Positions 1-7,786 of a DNA stretch of 57,765 bases are shown here, piece by piece. Source of the stretch: Clostridiales bacterium (GTDB lineage Bacteria; Bacillota; Clostridia; Christensenellales; Aristaeellaceae); the NCBI GenBank assembly GCA_012729115.1, contig JAAYDR010000091.1:1-57765 (forward strand), in the 5' to 3' direction. A program made the position numbers and the translations under genes. The notes under the pieces were generated by a model that made no database searches, was not told the DNA's origin, and saw nothing but the letters and a program-made list of their open reading frames with translations. Numbering within the stretch: the first letter of the stretch is position 1; the number at the start of each line of letters is the position of its first letter.

Positions 1-900
1 CCCGGGCATTTTCTGGCAAGGTTTGAGCAATTTGCCGGGCTGAGTTTTACAAAGCGATTGGTGGGCATACGCTCAAACCTGGGCCTGTTTGCCCAGGAGG
101 AGGGATATCCCCAGCGGATGCCCACGCCGCTGATGCTGGCCCAGCAGGCAAAGGCCATGTTGGCCCGGACTGCCCACGGCATGCCCATGATAACCTCAGC
201 CTTTGTGGACCTGCCCGATTCTACCAAACCCACGCTTCTGTATATGCTCCGCTTTGCCTATCTGCGGGCTTTGGGGCGGCTTCCCCTGCTGCTTTACGCC
301 GGAGGATCCCAGGCCAGGTCGTTGAAGCTGCATTTTCCCAACACCGTCACCTATCCGGACAGCGCCTTGTTGCCCCGGTCCCTGATGGAGGAGGGCATGA
401 GGCCTATGGAGCATTTTGCCCGGAGCAAGTTTTCACTGCTGCAGCGCTCCATGCGCACCTATCCCGGCTTTTCCCACTATGCCTGGGTTGACATGGATGT
501 CCTGGACCATCCCATCTGCCCCACAGCCCTGCCCGATTTTTCGGCATTGATGGATGGAACTGTCCATGTGGCCATGGTGGAGGGGGTTCCGGATGGCTCC
601 TTCATGGTGGTCCCCCACCAGCATATCAGGCTTCTGGTACGGGAAGCGGAGGCCCTGTCCCAGGTGGATGCGGCCATCAAGAGAAGCTTTTCCGAGGCAG
701 CCATGCTTGGGCGCCTTATGGAGAAGTTCCCGGATTTGTTCACCCTGCATCCCATGCCCCGTAAGCATTTGTTGTTTGTAAGCTGTCTGGACCCTTTGCT
801 GCTCAGCGAGGAATACAAGGCGCTGCTGGATCATCTGTCACCTCCCATCGCTGGCGAGGCGGCGTTTCACGGCGATATACAAGGAGGGGAACCGTCATGA
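1..900 (+). CDS. Conserved hypothetical protein, 5' end outside window
   Basis: The frame is open from base 1, so the true start lies upstream and at least 299 residues are present. I do not recognise a named family with certainty. The middle contains an Asp-x-Asp triplet in the context HYAWVDMDVLDHP, followed by a hydrophobic stretch ending in SFMVVPHQHI. That pattern recalls glycosyltransferase-like proteins that bind a metal-nucleotide-sugar through DxD, but the rest offers no clear support. No signal peptide or membrane segment is visible in the part present. Its stop overlaps the start of the downstream thioesterase (ATGA), so the two are probably cotranscribed. The function is unknown. 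Confidence 0.75.
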   Translation, partial: PGHFLARFEQFAGLSFTKRLVGIRSNLGLFAQEEGYPQRMPTPLMLAQQAKAMLARTAHGMPMITSAFVDLPDSTKPTLLYMLRFAYLRALGRLPLLLYAGGSQARSLKLHFPNTVTYPDSALLPRSLMEEGMRPMEHFARSKFSLLQRSMRTYPGFSHYAWVDMDVLDHPICPTALPDFSALMDGTVHVAMVEGVPDGSFMVVPHQHIRLLVREAEALSQVDAAIKRSFSEAAMLGRLMEKFPDLFTLHPMPRKHLLFVSCLDPLLLSEEYKALLDHLSPPIAGEAAFHGDIQGGEPS

Positions 901-1412
901 AGGAACCGATGGAAGCACAGGAAACGGAGCGGCAGGTTCGCACGGTGGACCACAGCTGCGTGGAGCAGGTGCACATCATCCTTCCCATGGATGTGAACGC
1001 CAGCTTTCAGCTCTTCGGCGGCCTGCTGATGCAGTGGATCGATGTGGTGGCCGCCGTGGTGGCCCGCAGGCACAGCGGCTGCAGGGTGATTACCGCTGCC
1101 GTGGATCATCTGGCGTTTCTGGCGCCGGCCCATCTGAATGATGTAGTGGTACTCCTGGGCCGCATGACCTACGCGGGCCGTACAAGCATGGAGGTTTGCG
1201 TGGAGACCTTTGTTGAACAGATGGATCAGGGGGGAACCCGCAAGCTGGTGAACCGTGCCTTTGTCACCATGGTGGCCCTGGATAAGGATGGCAAGCCCAC
1301 CCTTGTGCCAAAACTCCTGCCCCAAACCGATGAGGAAAAGGCGGAGTACGAGGCGGCCAAAAGGCGGCGGGAGGAGAGAAAGAAAGCCGAGAAGATGCAC
1401 ACCGGGGAGTAG
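897..1412 (+). CDS. Acyl-CoA thioesterase, hotdog fold (YciA/BFIT-like)
   Basis: The 171-residue protein has the hallmarks of the hotdog-fold acyl-CoA hydrolases: a central segment reading FGGLLMQWIDVVAAVVARRH, in which the Asp after the Gly-Gly-x-Leu helix corresponds to the usual catalytic acid, and a second strand region AVDHLAFLAPAHLNDVV. Family members hydrolyse acyl-CoA thioesters in the cytoplasm to free acid and CoA; substrate length cannot be read from sequence. The C-terminal 25 residues are a charged Lys/Glu/Arg tail. The start overlaps the previous stop by four bases, indicating translational coupling. A strong hairpin with a T-rich tail follows immediately. Confidence 0.85.
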   Translation: MKEPMEAQETERQVRTVDHSCVEQVHIILPMDVNASFQLFGGLLMQWIDVVAAVVARRHSGCRVITAAVDHLAFLAPAHLNDVVVLLGRMTYAGRTSMEVCVETFVEQMDQGGTRKLVNRAFVTMVALDKDGKPTLVPKLLPQTDEEKAEYEAAKRRREERKKAEKMHTGE

Positions 1413-1435
1413 CGGCCGGATCACAGCATAGGCAA

Positions 1436-1480
1436 GGGGCTGCCGCAATCATGCGGCGGTAGCCCCCGAGTGCTTCTTTT
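1436..1480 (+). terminator. Rho-independent terminator after thioesterase gene
   Basis: GGGGCTGCCGC pairs with GCGG(C)GGTAGCCCC across a short loop, forming a roughly 11-bp GC-rich stem, and is followed by TGCTTCTTTT on the plus strand. It sits 24 bases after the thioesterase stop and just before the convergent oxidoreductase gene. Confidence 0.75.
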
Positions 1481-1486
1481 GATGAT

Positions 1487-2584
1487 TTAGAGCGCAACCG
1501 GCTTCCCGTTCCTTCCCGATTCGTAGATCGCCTCCAGAATTCTTGTCACCACATAGGCCTGCTCAGGCTTGGTAACCAGTTCCCCTTCGCCCCGCACATG
1601 GGCGATCCAGGATTCTGCTTCCAGATCGCCGGGGTCATTGCTGCTCCCCGCGTAATAGGCTACCTGGCCGACCCCAAGGTCCGGATAGGATTCGTAGGTT
1701 TTGGAGTACTTCTCTCCATTGAAGCGCAGGGGCGCATCCTTGGTACCCAGCATGTCCGCTCCGCCTTCGGTGCCGCAGAGGATGGTTTTTCCCTCCTCCA
1801 CCAGCAGGGTGTTGAGGGCCCAGCTGCTCTCCAGGTAGATGGTGGCCCCGTTCTTCATGCGTACGAAACCAAAGGCGCTGTCCTCCACAGTATACTTTTT
1901 GGGGTCCCAGGAACCCCAGATGTTGGCGGCGTTTTCCCGGTCGCCCAGCTTGCGGAACACAGAGCCCACCACCAGTTCCGGCTCGTAATTGTTCATGAGC
2001 CAGAGAGTCATATCCAGGGCATGGGTGCCGATGTCGATCAACGGGCCGCCCCCTTGCTTTTCGGCATCCAAAAACACGCCCCAGGTAGGCACACCGCGGC
2101 GACGGATGGCCTGGGCCCTGGCGTAATAGATCTCTCCCAGATCGCCGTTGTCACAGCATTGCTTCAGGTACCGGGAGTCCGCACGGAAGCGGTTTTGGTA
2201 GCCGATGGTGAGCTTGCGGCCGGTTTCGTCCCGGCAATCCAGCATGGCCTTTGCCTGGGCTGAGTTGATGGCCATGGGCTTTTCACACATGACATCCATA
2301 CCCGCCCGCATGGCGGCGCAGGAGATCTCGCTGTGGGAACTGTTGGGGGTAAGCACATGGACCACCTGAAGACCAGGATGCTTCAGCATCTCTTTATAGT
2401 CGGTATAAACACCTGCATCAGGTGTTCCATAGGTTTTGGCAGCCTCCTGGGCGCGCTCCGGCAGCAGGTCGCAGAAGGCCACCAGTTTGACCCCTTCGAC
2501 CTTGATCAGGGAGGGCATATGCTTTCCATTGGCAATACCGCCACAGCCGATGATTCCCACGGCGATTTCCGGATGATGGTTCAT
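1487..2584 (-). CDS. Gfo/Idh/MocA family NAD(P)-dependent oxidoreductase
   Basis: The 365-residue protein opens with a Rossmann dinucleotide motif (VGIIGCGGIANGKH), then the family's CEKPMA motif with the conserved Lys, and a C-terminal sheet domain containing GGGPLIDIGTHALDM, where the His is typical of the active site. Family members oxidise or reduce sugar, inositol or amino-sugar hydroxyls using NAD(P). The frame extends further upstream, but the ATG at 2584 is preceded by AAGGAGG at good spacing and starts exactly at the Rossmann strand, so I chose it. A sigma-A-like promoter lies upstream. It appears monocistronic. The substrate cannot be inferred. Confidence 0.9.
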   Translation of the reverse strand: MNHHPEIAVGIIGCGGIANGKHMPSLIKVEGVKLVAFCDLLPERAQEAAKTYGTPDAGVYTDYKEMLKHPGLQVVHVLTPNSSHSEISCAAMRAGMDVMCEKPMAINSAQAKAMLDCRDETGRKLTIGYQNRFRADSRYLKQCCDNGDLGEIYYARAQAIRRRGVPTWGVFLDAEKQGGGPLIDIGTHALDMTLWLMNNYEPELVVGSVFRKLGDRENAANIWGSWDPKKYTVEDSAFGFVRMKNGATIYLESSWALNTLLVEEGKTILCGTEGGADMLGTKDAPLRFNGEKYSKTYESYPDLGVGQVAYYAGSSNDPGDLEAESWIAHVRGEGELVTKPEQAYVVTRILEAIYESGRNGKPVAL

Positions 2585-2645
2585 AAAGAGCCTCCTTGTA
2601 TATTGGTTCTGAGATGGATGATTCCCGGAAATTTGGTTTACCGCC

Positions 2646-2674
2646 ATTATACGCCACAGAGGGGAAAAACACAA
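2646..2674 (-). promoter_or_regulatory. Predicted sigma-A promoter of the Gfo/Idh/MocA gene
   Basis: On the minus strand TTGTGT and a perfect TATAAT are separated by 17 bases, about 60 bases upstream of the chosen start. Confidence 0.6.
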
Positions 2675-2728
2675 TTCGAAATAGCTGCCCCCCAGGGAGA
2701 CAGCCGTCATTGGATGAATGAGACAGGC

Positions 2729-4558
2729 CTAGTTTCCGCGGCGCTGTACCTGGGTTACCAGGTAGAGGAACTCCTCCTTGTATACATCCCCCATGAGAGA
2801 ACCGGTCCCCCTGAGCAGTTCCAAAACCTGGTCATATCCTGAGGAACCTTTCCATTTGCTATCCCTCAGCAGCATGCCAAACTCCGCAATCGCTGCGGCA
2901 AACCGCAGATTGTCGCTCATTTTCTCCTGATAAGCCTCTTGATCCACGGGATAGCTATACAGCTTGCTGTCCTCGCCCTCAGGGTCCTTGGCACGGATGG
3001 ACAGGGTGAGCCATTCTTCGCTGCCGGTTACAACGGTGTTTTGATACTTGGTGGGAACATCGTCAATGTTCATGGGGCTTTCCACAGGCACGATTTCATA
3101 CAGTACGGTGACCCGGTGGCCGCTGCCCACCTCGCCGCCATCCCTGGCATCGTCTGCGAAGTCCTCGGCGGCCATGACCCGGTTTTCATAGCCGATGAGT
3201 CGATACCCCTTGATCTTCGCCGCATTGAATTCCACCTGGAGCTTCACGTCCTTGGCTACGGTGTGGAAGGTACCCCCCATCTCCTCTACCAGTGCCTTGC
3301 GGGCCTCATGGATGGTGTCGATATAAGCGTAGTTGCCATTGCCATGGTCTGCCAGGGCCTCCAGCTTTTGATCCTTGTAGTTGCCGTAGCCAAAGCCCAG
3401 TACGCTGAGAAACGTTCCTTCCTTTCGTTTGCTGTCCACCAGACGGGTCAGGGAACCCTCATCGCTGACACCAATGTTCAGATCCCCATCCGTGGCCAGG
3501 AGAATGCGGTTGTTGCCGCCCGCCACAAAATGCTTCTTTGCAATCTCGTATGCGGTTTGGATACCTGCCGCCCCAGCCGTGCCACCCCCCGCTTCCATTT
3601 GGTCGAGGGCCGCCATGATGGTTGTTTTGTCATCGGCGGGTACCCCGTCCAGGACGACCCTGTCGGAGGAGGCATAGGTTACCACAGAGATCAGGTCCGT
3701 GGGCTTCAGTTCCTCCAGCAGCAGCAGGAAGGCACGCTTGACCAGGGGCAGTTTGTTGGGCTCATCCATGCTTCCGGAAACATCCACCAAAAACACAAGG
3801 TTTTGGGCGGGGACGCTGGAAGTATCAACTTTCTTTGCCTGCAGCCCGATGAGCAGCAGCCGGGTGTCCTTGTTCCAGGGGCAGGGGGCTGCCTGCACGG
3901 TGATGCCGAAAGGTTCGTCTTCTCTGGGCTGGGCATAGTCATAGTGAAAGTAGTTGAGCATTTCCTCGATGCGTACGCTGTCCGGGGGGATGGGGAGCCC
4001 GGAGAGAATCGCTGAGCGCAGCTTGGCATAGGAGGCAGTGTCCACATCTGCCGCGAAGGTGCTCAGCGGCGAGGTGGATACAGACTGGAACCTGTTCTCT
4101 TCCACATGGGCATATTCCTCGGTGTTCCAGTCCGGAGGCTGTGCGGGCGGTACGGCGCCGGTGATGTAATTCGCGCCGGATGGAGCGATGTATCCCATGG
4201 CGCTGGAAACCATCCATTGGGCGGCGTCGGCCATGGTTTCGGACTGACTGTCTTCCATCGGCGGAAGGCTGTTGGAATCCGTCCCCGCCTGATCGATTTG
4301 TCTCTGATTCACCAGAGGCAGCACAGGATTCTGCGTCAGCATGGGAACCACCAGTACCAGTGAAGCGGCCACAGCCAGTACGCTGCCGCCCAGTGCCAGG
4401 GTTTTTTTCAGACTCCAGCGGGGTTGCCGGGATGGTTTCATCGCTTCTTCCTCCTTCACGATTTGGGAGGAGGCTTCCAGCATGGCAAGGACTCTGGCTT
4501 CCAGATCCTGGCTGAAAGGAAGCCCATCCATGGCCCTGCGATAGGGTTCATTCTTCAT
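2729..4558 (-). CDS. Membrane-anchored von Willebrand factor A protein (YfbK-like), probable sigma-factor partner
   Basis: The 609-residue protein has about 50 cytoplasmic-type residues, one membrane segment (about residues 52-75), a low-complexity stretch, then a VWA domain with an intact MIDAS motif (DVSGSM) and a C-terminal region like the DUF3520 part of E. coli YfbK. VWA domains bind metal and mediate protein contacts. The gene starts 11 bases inside the end of an ECF sigma factor gene, and the short N-terminal cytoplasmic part followed by a membrane helix is the usual architecture of an anti-sigma factor, so it probably holds or releases that sigma factor; this role is inferred. The ATG at 4558 has AGGAGGGG upstream; a TTG one codon earlier is less likely. 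Confidence 0.85.
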   Translation of the reverse strand: MKNEPYRRAMDGLPFSQDLEARVLAMLEASSQIVKEEEAMKPSRQPRWSLKKTLALGGSVLAVAASLVLVVPMLTQNPVLPLVNQRQIDQAGTDSNSLPPMEDSQSETMADAAQWMVSSAMGYIAPSGANYITGAVPPAQPPDWNTEEYAHVEENRFQSVSTSPLSTFAADVDTASYAKLRSAILSGLPIPPDSVRIEEMLNYFHYDYAQPREDEPFGITVQAAPCPWNKDTRLLLIGLQAKKVDTSSVPAQNLVFLVDVSGSMDEPNKLPLVKRAFLLLLEELKPTDLISVVTYASSDRVVLDGVPADDKTTIMAALDQMEAGGGTAGAAGIQTAYEIAKKHFVAGGNNRILLATDGDLNIGVSDEGSLTRLVDSKRKEGTFLSVLGFGYGNYKDQKLEALADHGNGNYAYIDTIHEARKALVEEMGGTFHTVAKDVKLQVEFNAAKIKGYRLIGYENRVMAAEDFADDARDGGEVGSGHRVTVLYEIVPVESPMNIDDVPTKYQNTVVTGSEEWLTLSIRAKDPEGEDSKLYSYPVDQEAYQEKMSDNLRFAAAIAEFGMLLRDSKWKGSSGYDQVLELLRGTGSLMGDVYKEEFLYLVTQVQRRGN

Positions 4559-5057
4559 CAAAAGCCCCTCCTAATTGTTGTTTGAGTTGTATTTTGGCCC
4601 GGTTTAGGCGGGTACCCACTGTGCCCACGGGAAGGGAGAGTGTGCTGGCAATGTCCTTGATGGAGTACCCTTCATAATAGAACAGGTGGATGGGGAGCCG
4701 GTACTTCTCCTCCAGTGCAAGCACACAGGCAAGCACTGGACTTTCCTCCCGGGATGGAGATGCCAGATCCTCCGGCAGTGGATTGCGGCTCCTTTGCCAG
4801 CCGCTTTTCAGCAGATTTCTGCTCTTGTTGATGCACACTCTAAGCAGCCACGCCTTTTCGTGCTCGGCCGTGGTAAAGCGCTTGCCGCTGCGAAGATAGG
4901 CCAGGAAGGTGTCCTGGGCGATGTCCTCGGCATCTTGGATGTTGCGTACATAGGTGTAGGCCACCCGAGCGACGCTGCGCATATGCGCATGTACCGCCTG
5001 ATGAATGCGTCCATGGAACTCGGATGGAACACTCATGCGGCAATCAACTCCCTTCAT
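4548..5057 (-). CDS. ECF-family RNA polymerase sigma factor
   Basis: This 169-residue protein shows sigma region 2 (RNIQDAEDIAQDTFLAYL) and region 4 with a helix-turn-helix (YYEGYSIKDIASTLSLPVGTVGTRLNRAK), the full set for a group IV (ECF) sigma factor, which directs RNA polymerase to a specific promoter set in response to an envelope or other signal. It overlaps the downstream VWA membrane protein by 11 bases, the usual arrangement for a sigma factor and its regulator. The start at 5057 gives full region 2; an ATG seven codons later (5036) with GGGAG upstream is an alternative. Confidence 0.92.
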   Translation of the reverse strand: MKGVDCRMSVPSEFHGRIHQAVHAHMRSVARVAYTYVRNIQDAEDIAQDTFLAYLRSGKRFTTAEHEKAWLLRVCINKSRNLLKSGWQRSRNPLPEDLASPSREESPVLACVLALEEKYRLPIHLFYYEGYSIKDIASTLSLPVGTVGTRLNRAKIQLKQQLGGAFDEE

Positions 5058-5114
5058 CGTGAATACAATTGAGAAGCGGTATTTTTTTCATGTACCCAAT
5101 TTCTTTGTGTTTCC

Positions 5115-5143
5115 ATCATATCACCGGGGGGAACCCGTGGCAA
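5115..5143 (-). promoter_or_regulatory. Predicted promoter of the ECF sigma/VWA operon
   Basis: On the minus strand TTGCCA and TATGAT are 17 bases apart, about 58 bases before the sigma factor start. It resembles a sigma-A site, so basal expression need not depend on the ECF factor itself. Confidence 0.55.
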
Positions 5144-5213
5144 TACGCGCCTTGAAGCGGCTTTGGCCGGGCAATTTATGAGATAACATCATGGAAATAC
5201 AGCCCACAATTTT

Positions 5214-5242
5214 TTGACAGGGTTCCCATGGAATGCTATAAT
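5214..5242 (+). promoter_or_regulatory. Consensus sigma-A promoter of the decarboxylase beta operon
   Basis: A perfect TTGACA (5214-5219) and a perfect TATAAT (5237-5242) are separated by 17 bases, 52 bases upstream of the GTG start. It is one of the strongest promoter matches in the window. Confidence 0.85.
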
Positions 5243-5294
5243 ACGCGAGGACTAAATAACCCTGATTATACTTTCATTACAAGGGGGAACCGAC

Positions 5295-6509
5295 GTGGAC
5301 ATACTGGCCTTGCTCAAGGAGCTTTTTTCCGGCGTCCTGTACCTATTCACGCTGGCTGGACTCAAGACTCTCGTGATGCTTGCCATCGGCGGAGTGCTGA
5401 TCTATCTGGCTGTTAAAAAGGATTATGAGCCAGCACTTCTATTGCCCATTGGCTTTGGCGCGATTTTGGCCAACCTGCCGCCGGTGATGGACGCTTTGGG
5501 AAACCAAGCCGCCAGTGTGCTGGGAAGCGAAGGTTTTTTAACGGTATTGTTCAATGCGGGCATCAAGAACGAGCTCTTCCCGATTCTGATCTTTATCGCG
5601 GTGGGCGCGATGATTGACTTCTCCCCTCTCATGAAGGACCCATCGATGATCTTTTTTGGCGCGGCGGCCCAGTTTGGCATCTTCGCCACCTTCCTGGTAT
5701 CCTTGCTGCTCATTCCTGTGGTGCTGCCGCAAACAGCGGGGGATAGCAACCTGATCATGCGCCTGGCGGCGGCCATCGGCATCATCGGCGCAGCGGACGG
5801 CCCCACTACACTGTATGTAGCCAACCACTTCAAGCTGGTGGAGTATATGGCCCCCATCTCCGTTGCGGCATACAGCTACATGTCCCTGGTGCCGGTGATT
5901 CAGCCCCCGGTCATCCGCGCGCTGACCACCAGGAAAGAGCGGTTGATCCGCATGAACTATACGGAGCAGCGGGCCCCCAAGGCGGCGCTGATTCTGTTCC
6001 CCATCATTGTCACCGCCATTTCCGGCATCATCGTCCCCATGAGTGCGCCTCTGGTGGGCAGCCTGATGTTTGGCAACCTGATCCGGGAGTGCGGGGTTCT
6101 GGAGCGGCTCAGCAAAACGGCCCAGAACGAGCTGGCCAATCTGGTAACCATTCTGCTGGGCCTAGCCATCGGCTCCACCATGGTGGCGGAGAACTTCCTG
6201 CGCTGGGACACCCTGCTGATCATGGGCCTTGGTCTCTTTGCCTTTATCTTTGACACGGCGGGCGGCGTGCTTTTTGCCAAGTTCCTCAACCTCTTCCGCA
6301 AAAACAAGATCAACCCCATGGTGGGTGCTGCGGGTATTTCCGCCTTCCCCATGAGTGCCCGGGTCATCCAGAAGATGGCCAAGGAGGAGGACCCCTACAA
6401 CTTTATCCTGATGCAATCCATCAGCGCCAACGTGTCCGGCCAGCTGGGCTCTATCGTGGCCGGCGGCATGGTGATCGCCCTGGTGGGACTGTTGATTGGC
6501 TGGAGATAA
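5295..6509 (+). CDS. Na+-translocating decarboxylase, beta subunit (OadB/GcdB/MmdB family)
   Basis: The 404-residue, highly hydrophobic protein matches the integral-membrane beta subunit of biotin-dependent Na+-pumping decarboxylases. Recognisable segments include GAMIDFSPLM, IGIIGAADGPTTLY (the conserved re-entrant region carrying the Na+-site Asp) and NPMVGAAGISAFPMSARV. In these complexes the beta subunit decarboxylates carboxybiotin and exports Na+. The start is a GTG preceded by AAGGGGG. A gamma-like subunit follows 37 bases later, but no alpha (carboxyltransferase) subunit or biotin carrier is encoded nearby, so the substrate (oxaloacetate, glutaconyl-CoA or methylmalonyl-CoA) is undetermined and the partner must lie elsewhere. 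Confidence 0.93.
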   Translation: MDILALLKELFSGVLYLFTLAGLKTLVMLAIGGVLIYLAVKKDYEPALLLPIGFGAILANLPPVMDALGNQAASVLGSEGFLTVLFNAGIKNELFPILIFIAVGAMIDFSPLMKDPSMIFFGAAAQFGIFATFLVSLLLIPVVLPQTAGDSNLIMRLAAAIGIIGAADGPTTLYVANHFKLVEYMAPISVAAYSYMSLVPVIQPPVIRALTTRKERLIRMNYTEQRAPKAALILFPIIVTAISGIIVPMSAPLVGSLMFGNLIRECGVLERLSKTAQNELANLVTILLGLAIGSTMVAENFLRWDTLLIMGLGLFAFIFDTAGGVLFAKFLNLFRKNKINPMVGAAGISAFPMSARVIQKMAKEEDPYNFILMQSISANVSGQLGSIVAGGMVIALVGLLIGWR

Positions 6510-6546
6510 GCCGGTCTTTGAGATTATAGATTAAAGAGGGATCGCA

Positions 6547-6756
6547 ATGATGAATTGGGTATTCGCGCTTAGTGAAGCTGCAGCTACAACAGTAGTGGAG
6601 ACGGCTCAGGCAAACGATTTTGCCGGTATGGCGATCATGACCAAGGGCCTGCTCACCACGGGTATGGGCCTGCTGGGTGTGTTTTTGGTGCTGGGTCTGT
6701 TCTTTGTGACCATTAGGCTCATGCAGCGCATCAAGGACAAGAGCGGCCAGGACTAA
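6547..6756 (+). CDS. Decarboxylase gamma-like small membrane subunit (OadG family)
   Basis: The 69-residue protein has one membrane helix (about residues 33-58) preceded by GLLTTGMG, a common OadG signature, and a short basic tail (LMQRIKDKSGQD). In Na+-pumping decarboxylases the gamma subunit anchors the complex and helps assemble alpha with beta. It is shorter than classical OadG and lacks the long Pro/Ala linker. AAAGAGGG lies upstream and the gene directly follows the beta subunit. Confidence 0.75.
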   Translation: MMNWVFALSEAAATTVVETAQANDFAGMAIMTKGLLTTGMGLLGVFLVLGLFFVTIRLMQRIKDKSGQD

Positions 6757-6770
6757 AGGGGGAGACGCTG

Positions 6771-7265
6771 TTGTATCAGCAGGAGGATCGCGTGGCTGTC
6801 CGGGCAGAGGCCAGGAAACGGCGGCTTGTCACATTGCTTCCGGGAGCCTTGCTCTGGGCGATCGGGGTGGCTGTATTCATCCTGTGCCAAATCAGACGCC
6901 AGGATTGGGGCTGGATTTTTGCCTGCGGATGTACCATTACGGGCGGGGCGTATGTGGTGTTCCTGCATGGGGTTTATCTGCGGCCTGTCCTGACGTATCA
7001 AAGACATGTGGACTATATGCTGGATGGCCGCAAACGGGAGACGGTGGGCATCTTGCAGGAAATAGCCCGTGAGGTCACGGACAGGGACGGGCTGGACTGG
7101 TATGCCATGACGGTCAATGTAGGGGATAGGAACGATCCGGAGGATGAACGCCTCTTTTATCTGGACGCCCTGAAACCTTGGCCGGAGATTCCGCCAGGAA
7201 CCCGGGTTCGGGTACTGAGCAATGACAAAAGCGTTGCGGAGCTTCGCGCGGTAGAGATCAAGTGA
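6771..7265 (+). CDS. Hypothetical membrane protein with two TM segments
   Basis: The protein is 164 residues from a TTG start preceded by AAGGGGGAG; a GTG seven codons later is a weaker alternative. Residues about 22-42 and 46-68 form a hairpin of two membrane helices; the remaining 95 residues are soluble and contain a small beta-rich region ending PPGTRVRVLSNDKSVAELRAVEIK. I recognise no family. It follows the gamma subunit by 14 bases and precedes a UspA-like gene by 19, so it belongs to the decarboxylase operon and may be an accessory or regulatory part, which is inference from position only. Confidence 0.7.
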   Translation: MYQQEDRVAVRAEARKRRLVTLLPGALLWAIGVAVFILCQIRRQDWGWIFACGCTITGGAYVVFLHGVYLRPVLTYQRHVDYMLDGRKRETVGILQEIAREVTDRDGLDWYAMTVNVGDRNDPEDERLFYLDALKPWPEIPPGTRVRVLSNDKSVAELRAVEIK

Positions 7266-7284
7266 GGAAGGCGGGGTCTGGACT

Positions 7285-7671
7285 GTGCCTGAGCAACCCC
7301 CCGTCATGGTGCTGGTCACCATGCAGCGCATGTGCGCCCGGCTGATCCGCCTGGGAGCGGATGTGGCATTGAAGCAGGGATGTCCCCTGAAAGTGGTCCA
7401 TGTGGCAAGCGATCCGAACGTATCCCCAAGCCAGGGGAAAATCGACGCCCAGACACTAAACTACCTCTATGCTCTGGCCAACGAGGCCGGGGCGGAGATG
7501 AACGTTCTGACCTCGGATGTGCTGGTCACCGCCGTCGCGGAGTTTGCGGCCAGCCATCAAGTTAAGCTCATCATCATGGGCGGGGGCGAACAAGCTTCCG
7601 GTATTGCGGAAACCCTCAGCGGGATGCTGCCGGGGGTTAAGATAACCGTCCTGGATGAGGAGACGGTGTAA
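7285..7671 (+). CDS. Universal stress protein-like alpha/beta protein
   Basis: The 128-residue protein has the alternating strand/helix pattern of the UspA fold: VMVLVTMQRMCARLIRLGADVALKQGCPLKVVHV near the start and VKLIIMGGGEQASG later, like the Usp domain of KdpD-type sensors. The usual ATP-binding GxxGxxxxG(S/T) loop is not clearly present, so nucleotide binding is doubtful. The start is a GTG with a purine-rich stretch upstream. It is the last gene of the decarboxylase operon; a bidirectional hairpin follows. Its role is unknown and could be a signal-binding subunit. Confidence 0.65.
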   Translation: MPEQPPVMVLVTMQRMCARLIRLGADVALKQGCPLKVVHVASDPNVSPSQGKIDAQTLNYLYALANEAGAEMNVLTSDVLVTAVAEFAASHQVKLIIMGGGEQASGIAETLSGMLPGVKITVLDEETV

Positions 7672-7708
7672 CGTTCAAAGAATGCAAACGGTTTGATGTG
7701 GACAAATG

Positions 7709-7742
7709 AAAGGTCAATGCAAATGCGCATTGACCTTTTGGC
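7709..7742. terminator. Bidirectional terminator between decarboxylase and metNIQ operons
   Basis: A perfect 12-bp stem, AAAGGTCAATGC with GCATTGACCTTT, has a six-base loop and is followed by a short T run on the plus strand. It lies between two convergent operons and can serve both. Confidence 0.8.
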
Positions 7743-7786
7743 TTAAGTGGCGTAGCCGGTAACGGCTCCGGGGATGAAATCCCCGG

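Noticed and set aside
2939-4015. Long plus-strand frame opposite the VWA gene
   Set aside because: No family match or RBS; it is explained by codon bias of the VWA gene.
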